Positions 15,889 to 19,796 of a DNA stretch of 19,796 nt are shown piece after piece; position 1 is the first letter of the stretch, and every line of letters starts with the position of its first letter. Source of the DNA: Cochliopodium minus (Eukaryota; Discosea; Himatismenida; Cochliopodiidae); NCBI GenBank assembly GCA_024220525.1, contig JAMYWO010000210.1:44240-64035 (forward strand). The letters run 5' to 3'. The notes below the pieces were generated by a model, which had not been told where the DNA came from, did no database searches, and saw only the letters and a list, made by a program, of their open reading frames with translations. Position numbers and translations under genes: made by a program.

Positions 15889-18430
15889 ATGAATGAAAAC
15901 ATTAAAATAGATCCTATTGAAGGGGAAAAATTTCTACTGACAAGAAAAAAATCCAAAAATACACTGAATAAATTGTATGATGGCAAAGATTGCAAGTACC
16001 TCTATGAAGAATTCATAATGACTGATCCTTTCGAAATTACTATCACATCTATCAATCAGGTGAAATCAGTTGCAATGGGTGATAATCATTATCTGTTCAT
16101 CACACTCATTCACAATGAATTATTCAGTTGTGGAGAGAATAAAGATGGTAAACAAAGAAATTTGTTTGAATAAATATGAATTTAACTTAATTTGTTGCAT
16201 TATTAATTATATTCACCCAAACTATATGGTTTCTCAATGGAGAAAGAAATATTATAAAAATATTAAAATTATTATAATATTGGAGGATCAGCTAAAAAAT
16301 TAATTTCGTATCAAATTTCTTGAATTATCAAAAGTCAATTTTATCTTTATTTTGAGGAATGCTTTTTAAATAAATTTATTAATTTTGAAGGACAATTGGG
16401 GCATGGTGATAACAATGTTCTTACTAAACCGAAATTGATTGAATCAATGAGAGGAATAATCTTCAGGAATTGCTACGCTGCTTTCAATCAATCAGGAGCG
16501 ATCTCAAATAATGGAATATTATTCAGATGGGGAGAAAATAAGATACCCAATGTAGGAAATAGAATAACCCCCACAAAAGAATTCAAAAATTTGGAGATTA
16601 ATCAGGTTAATAAATTCATAATAATCATCAACTTTTTCATTTGCTTTAAAAAATATTTTTGATAAGAAAAAACACAGTAATAATTAGTTTTTACCGTAAA
16701 TTTCTAGGTCTCATTGGGGAGGCACCACGTAATGATTTTAACAGCTGACGGAATAGTATTTACTTATGGAGTTAACACACACGGGTGCATCTCGGGATTA
16801 TTAAACGAAGAAACATATGTCCCCGATTCAGCTCCGCACGAACAAAAAACAATTAAAGAAAAAGTAATCAATATCTCTGCGAATGAGTTTAATTGCTCTT
16901 GTGTTACAAAGAACGGGGAGCTGTATTACTGGGGAAAAGCTTTAGGAAAAAAGAAATTTAAAAAGCCTTCTCGTCTCGCTAAAAAGGATGTGAAACTCAA
17001 TCTCTATTATTTCTCTAGTGTAAAATTAGGGCGAGATTTTTTGATAGCCATTTCGGGAAATAAGCTTTTTGCAATGTAAAAAAAAATTAATTTAATTATT
17101 TTGTTGAATTTTTTTTTAAAATTTATTTTTTTCGCATTATTTTTTTAAAAGAGGTAATAATCAAAATTTTCAGTTTGGTACTGAGAGCCCTGCTTATTCC
17201 TATGAGGAATATATCCCCATTGACTGGAAAAACGATTTCACCACCCCTTCTAAAATAGTCGACAGTCCAAGCAGAAGATCCAACATGATAAAAAAGTCGC
17301 TGAACAAAAGTATTGATAGGATTCAATTTTCTACCATGAAAAAAACTGCAAGTCAAAACGATGTAAATGCAAAAAATATTCAAGTGGAAGTAGGGCCTTC
17401 ATTTACATTAAGTAAAATATTTAAAAAGATCTTGGTTTTATTACCTTTCAAAAACCATTTTTTTTAATAATGTAGTTAACGAGGAAAGAGAAATTTATGC
17501 ATTTGGAAGAATTTCAAGCAAAAATGTGAGACCAATGAAACTTCAGAATTTGGCTCCACTCCTTTTGGACAGCATATCTGTTTCCGAAAACAGAATGGTG
17601 GCCATTTATGGCGATCAAAACACTGAAAGCTTGAGGTTTACGTCCTATGACCCAATTATCGTAAAAAATGGAACTTTAGAAGGTTTTTTTATTTTTTAAT
17701 TTTTGAATTGAATTCAAAAAATTCTTCTTCTTTTTAGGTCTAGTAGAATTTTTACTAAATGGCCCTGATCATTATCGAGTTACTTTTTGGAACACATATC
17801 TTACATTTTGTCCTCCTCAAACTTTTCTTGAAATACTCCAAAAAATGTATTTTTTATTTTTTTTTAAATTTTTTTGACATTTTTATTTGACATTTTTTTT
17901 TTTTTTAAGATTTAATGACTCAAAGAATAAAGGAGAAAAAACAACCATTTTAAAAATCATGTCAGTTGTAGGACACTGGCTCAAGAAAAGAAGTTACAAG
18001 TGCGACCCTTTCAAAGACAAAAAACTTCACGAAGCTTTAAAAGAGTGGCTTCCCACTCTATGTGAAGGTTACGACACATCTCTTGTAAAGTTCCAGAAGT
18101 ATCTCAATTTTGAATATCCAACTCCGGATACCCTCCCTCTAAGATGCTCAGGTTTAAATTTTTTTTTTTTTTAGTAAATAAAATTTAAAATAAATTTAAA
18201 TATTTCCCAAAAATAAATATTGGTTCTAAATAATTTTTTTTTTAAAGATATGGAAACTGCTCTCAAAGACATTTTCACTTTGAACCCTGACGAAGTAGCT
18301 CTCCAGATTACTTTGGCCGAATACTACACCTTCAAATCGATCGACATTTTTGAGCTAACCAATCAAAATTGGAACAAGCAAAAGAAAAATTCTATCAATG
18401 TTACCAGAATGATAAACTCTTTTAATAATT
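15889..18430 (+). CDS. RCC1-RasGEF fusion protein, 3' truncated
   Basis: Eight exons join in perfect phase: 15889-16147, 16391-16605, 16708-17075, 17152-17411, 17476-17682, 17738-17846, 17910-18151 and 18248-18430, for about 614 residues. Residues about 55-430 contain RCC1-type propeller blades (FSCGENKDGQLGHGD, FRWGENK, FTYGVNTHG, YYWGKALG, FAIGNNQNFQFGT, YAFGRISS). Residues about 437-530 are a RasGEF N-terminal domain (GLVEFLLNGPDHYRVTFWNTYL, then FCPPQTFLEILQKIF and KIMSVVGHWLKK). From about 555 the catalytic Cdc25-homology domain begins (TLNPDEVALQITLAEYYTFKSI, then INVTRMINSFNN). It should activate a Ras-family GTPase, with the propeller as a regulatory or docking module. The ATG at 15889 is the first in frame. 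The catalytic domain is cut off by the N at 18511. Confidence 0.85.
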
Positions 18431-18433
18431 GTG

Positions 18434-18600
18434 AATTTTTATTTTTATTTTTATTTTTATTTTTATTTTTATTTTTATTTTTATTTTTATTTTTATTTTT
18501 ATTTTTATTTNAAATAAAAAATAAAAAATAAAAAATAAAAAATAAAAAATAAAAAACAAAAAACAAAAAATAAAAAATAAAAAATAAAAAATAAAAATAA
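18434..18600. repeat. Low-complexity ATTTTT array, N, then TAAAAAA array
   Basis: 18434-18510 is a 6-nt period array (ATTTTT) and 18512-18600 an approximately 7-nt period array (AAAAAAT with two C variants) of opposite strand sense. The left array is in the intron after RasGEF exon 8; the right array precedes an ankyrin exon of another gene. Confidence 0.8.
18511..18511. other. Single-N scaffold join inside low-complexity DNA
   Basis: Left of it is an unfinished RasGEF catalytic domain; right of it are ankyrin exons. The join falls between two A/T arrays of opposite sense, where mis-scaffolding is easy. Confidence 0.85.
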
Positions 18601-18643
18601 AAACAATGTAAAATATGAATTTATAAATTTAATTTTTTAAAAG

Positions 18644-19400
18644 GCGAAATTGGAAAGGTGGATACTATAAAGAAATTGAATATCACGACAGAAATGATCA
18701 ATTCTTTTGACACCAGAGTAATTTTTTATAAAATTTCTTGAAGAACAGACTTATTTTCTTTTACAATTCTTTTAAATTGAATATTTTTTTGATTTTTAAA
18801 AAAATAAATAGGGATGGACACCTCTCATCATTTCAATAAACAAAGAAAATTTCGAATTGTTTGAGTACTTGTCCACGAAAACCACCAACTTTGATTTCTT
18901 CGACAAAAATTCCAAAACACCCTTTTACAATTGTTTCCAATCCTCTAGCTCTTCTTCTCTTTTCGGTTTTTGTGAATATAATAAAACCATACCCAATCTC
19001 AAAGTTCCTCTAAGAATGATGTAAAAATTTCCATTTTTTTTTGTTTTTATTTTATTCACTTTTTAGTTTGACTTATTTTATTTTTTTATTTTTTAAAATG
19101 ATCATCATTTTTTCTATTTTTATTTTTTAAAAAAACATATTTATTTTTCTCTTTGGAAAAGATACATTTCAAAAGGTAATGAATCTGCACAAAGATACTC
19201 CGCATCCAGCCAAACTGACTTTCACAAAAAATCCTCCATGATAAAACTTCTCATCAACAAGGGTGTGCTTCAGAGCCAGCACAACAAATCTTGTAAAAAT
19301 TATTTTTCATTTTTTTGATTTTTTTGATTTTTTTTTTTCTGAAGATTCTTTTTACATTGAAACTTTGTTGAATTTTGGTGCTTCTTCGCAAGCCAATCAG
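18644..19400 (+). CDS. Ankyrin-repeat protein, internal exons
   Basis: Exons 18644-18717, 18812-19020, 19162-19292 and 19345-19400 join in phase, giving 156 complete codons after a split first codon. Repeats read GWTPLIISINKENFELFEYLS then FDFFDKNSKTPFYNCF, followed by a Ser-rich loop (QSSSSSSLFGF), then SSMIKLLINKGVLQSQHN and SFYIETLLNFGASSQANQ. These are ankyrin helices with the usual GxTPL and LLxxGA features. The 5' part lies beyond the N at 18511, and a GTAAAA donor after 19400 shows that more exons follow outside the window. It resembles the ankyrin fragment at 6008-6763 in style, and the two could be pieces of one gene or of a family. Partner and pathway are unknown. Confidence 0.75.
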
Positions 19401-19796
19401 GTAAAAAAATAATGAAATAAATAAAAAATAAACAATAAAAAATTAAAAATAAAAAATAAAAATAAAAAAATTAAAAATAAATAAATAAATAAATAAATAA
19501 AATAAAAAAATAAAATAAAAAATAAAAAAATAAATAAAGAAAATAAAATAAAATAAAAAATAATTTTACCTCCACATAATTTTTTTGGATCAATTTTATA
19601 TCTCAACATAAGATTCTAATATAATTGATCAATCAGATCCAAATTATCATTTGTATTTGTTGATCCTATTATATCATTTTCACTAACAAATTTTCAATAT
19701 TTATTTCTTACTTTTTATTTCTTAAATTAATTTTTTTTTATTTTTTTATTTTATTTTATTTTTTATTTTTTATTTTTTATTTTTTATTTTTTATTT
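19401..19796. other. AT-rich intron or intergenic tail
   Basis: 19410-19560 is a TAAA/TAAAA array. 19562-19690 is more complex and may hold a minus-strand exon end (see 19616-19682). 19730-19796 is a TTTTTATT array. Confidence 0.5.
19616..19682 (-). CDS. Possible C-terminal exon of a minus-strand gene
   Basis: After TTGTTAG on the minus strand the frame reads ENDIIGSTNTNDNLDLIDQL and then Tyr and a TAG stop. Composition is more coding-like than the surrounding A/T arrays. No family is recognisable and the rest of the gene would be outside the window. It lies close to the plus-strand ankyrin exons, so one of the two may be misplaced or this is chance. Confidence 0.22.

Noticed and set aside
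19397-19609. Minus-strand ORF with N-terminal MLRYKIDPKKLCG
   Set aside because: Only the first 13 codons look coding; the rest is translated A/T array, and there is no continuation.
1-19796. rRNA, tRNA, CRISPR, bacterial operon features
   Set aside because: None seen; the window is spliced eukaryotic DNA.

Overview
This looks like a nuclear scaffold from a very AT-rich, intron-bearing unicellular eukaryote. The evidence is GT-AG introns that are almost pure A/T, exons visibly richer in G/C, Asn-homopolymer and Glu-Asn repeat tracts, and ankyrin, calponin-homology (CH) and RCC1-RasGEF proteins. TAA, TGA and TAG all act as stops, so the code is standard. The style suits an amoeboid protist (Amoebozoa/Archamoebae-like or Anaeramoeba-like), but no marker gene is present and this is only a guess.

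Four single-base Ns (1707, 3413, 5845, 18511) cut the window into five pieces, and gene models break at or near them. Two pieces begin with the same 77-bp sequence directly after an N, which looks like a de Bruijn-graph fork. Gene order across the Ns should not be trusted.

Layout. 1-1706: minus-strand exons of the RNA-ligase (adenylyltransferase) module of a bacterial-type Pnkp RNA-repair enzyme. 1708-2160: plus-strand 3' part of a calponin-type CH-domain protein. 2443-3249: minus-strand C-terminal exons of a Pnkp ligase module, either the same gene out of order or a tandem paralogue. 3713-5547: plus-strand Asn-rich protein of unknown function. 6008-6763: plus-strand 3' end of an ankyrin-repeat protein. 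6982-10518 (minus) and 11557-15717 (plus): two very large intronless genes, arranged head to head, for secreted collagen-like proteins. 15889-18430: plus-strand RCC1-RasGEF signalling protein with eight exons, truncated at an N. 18644-19400: plus-strand ankyrin-repeat exons running off the window.

The most distinctive content is the collagen pair. Each protein has a signal peptide, a charged N-terminal stalk, a Gly-X-Y domain of about 760 or 910 residues that is poor in proline and built on Lys-Gly-Asp/Glu charge pairs, a globular domain with ten conserved cysteines that I cannot assign to a named family, and a C-terminal coiled coil. They probably build an extracellular coat or wall fibre, possibly together. 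The second notable item is a Pnkp ligase module, known mainly from the bacterial Hen1-Pnkp RNA-repair system, in a spliced eukaryotic gene.
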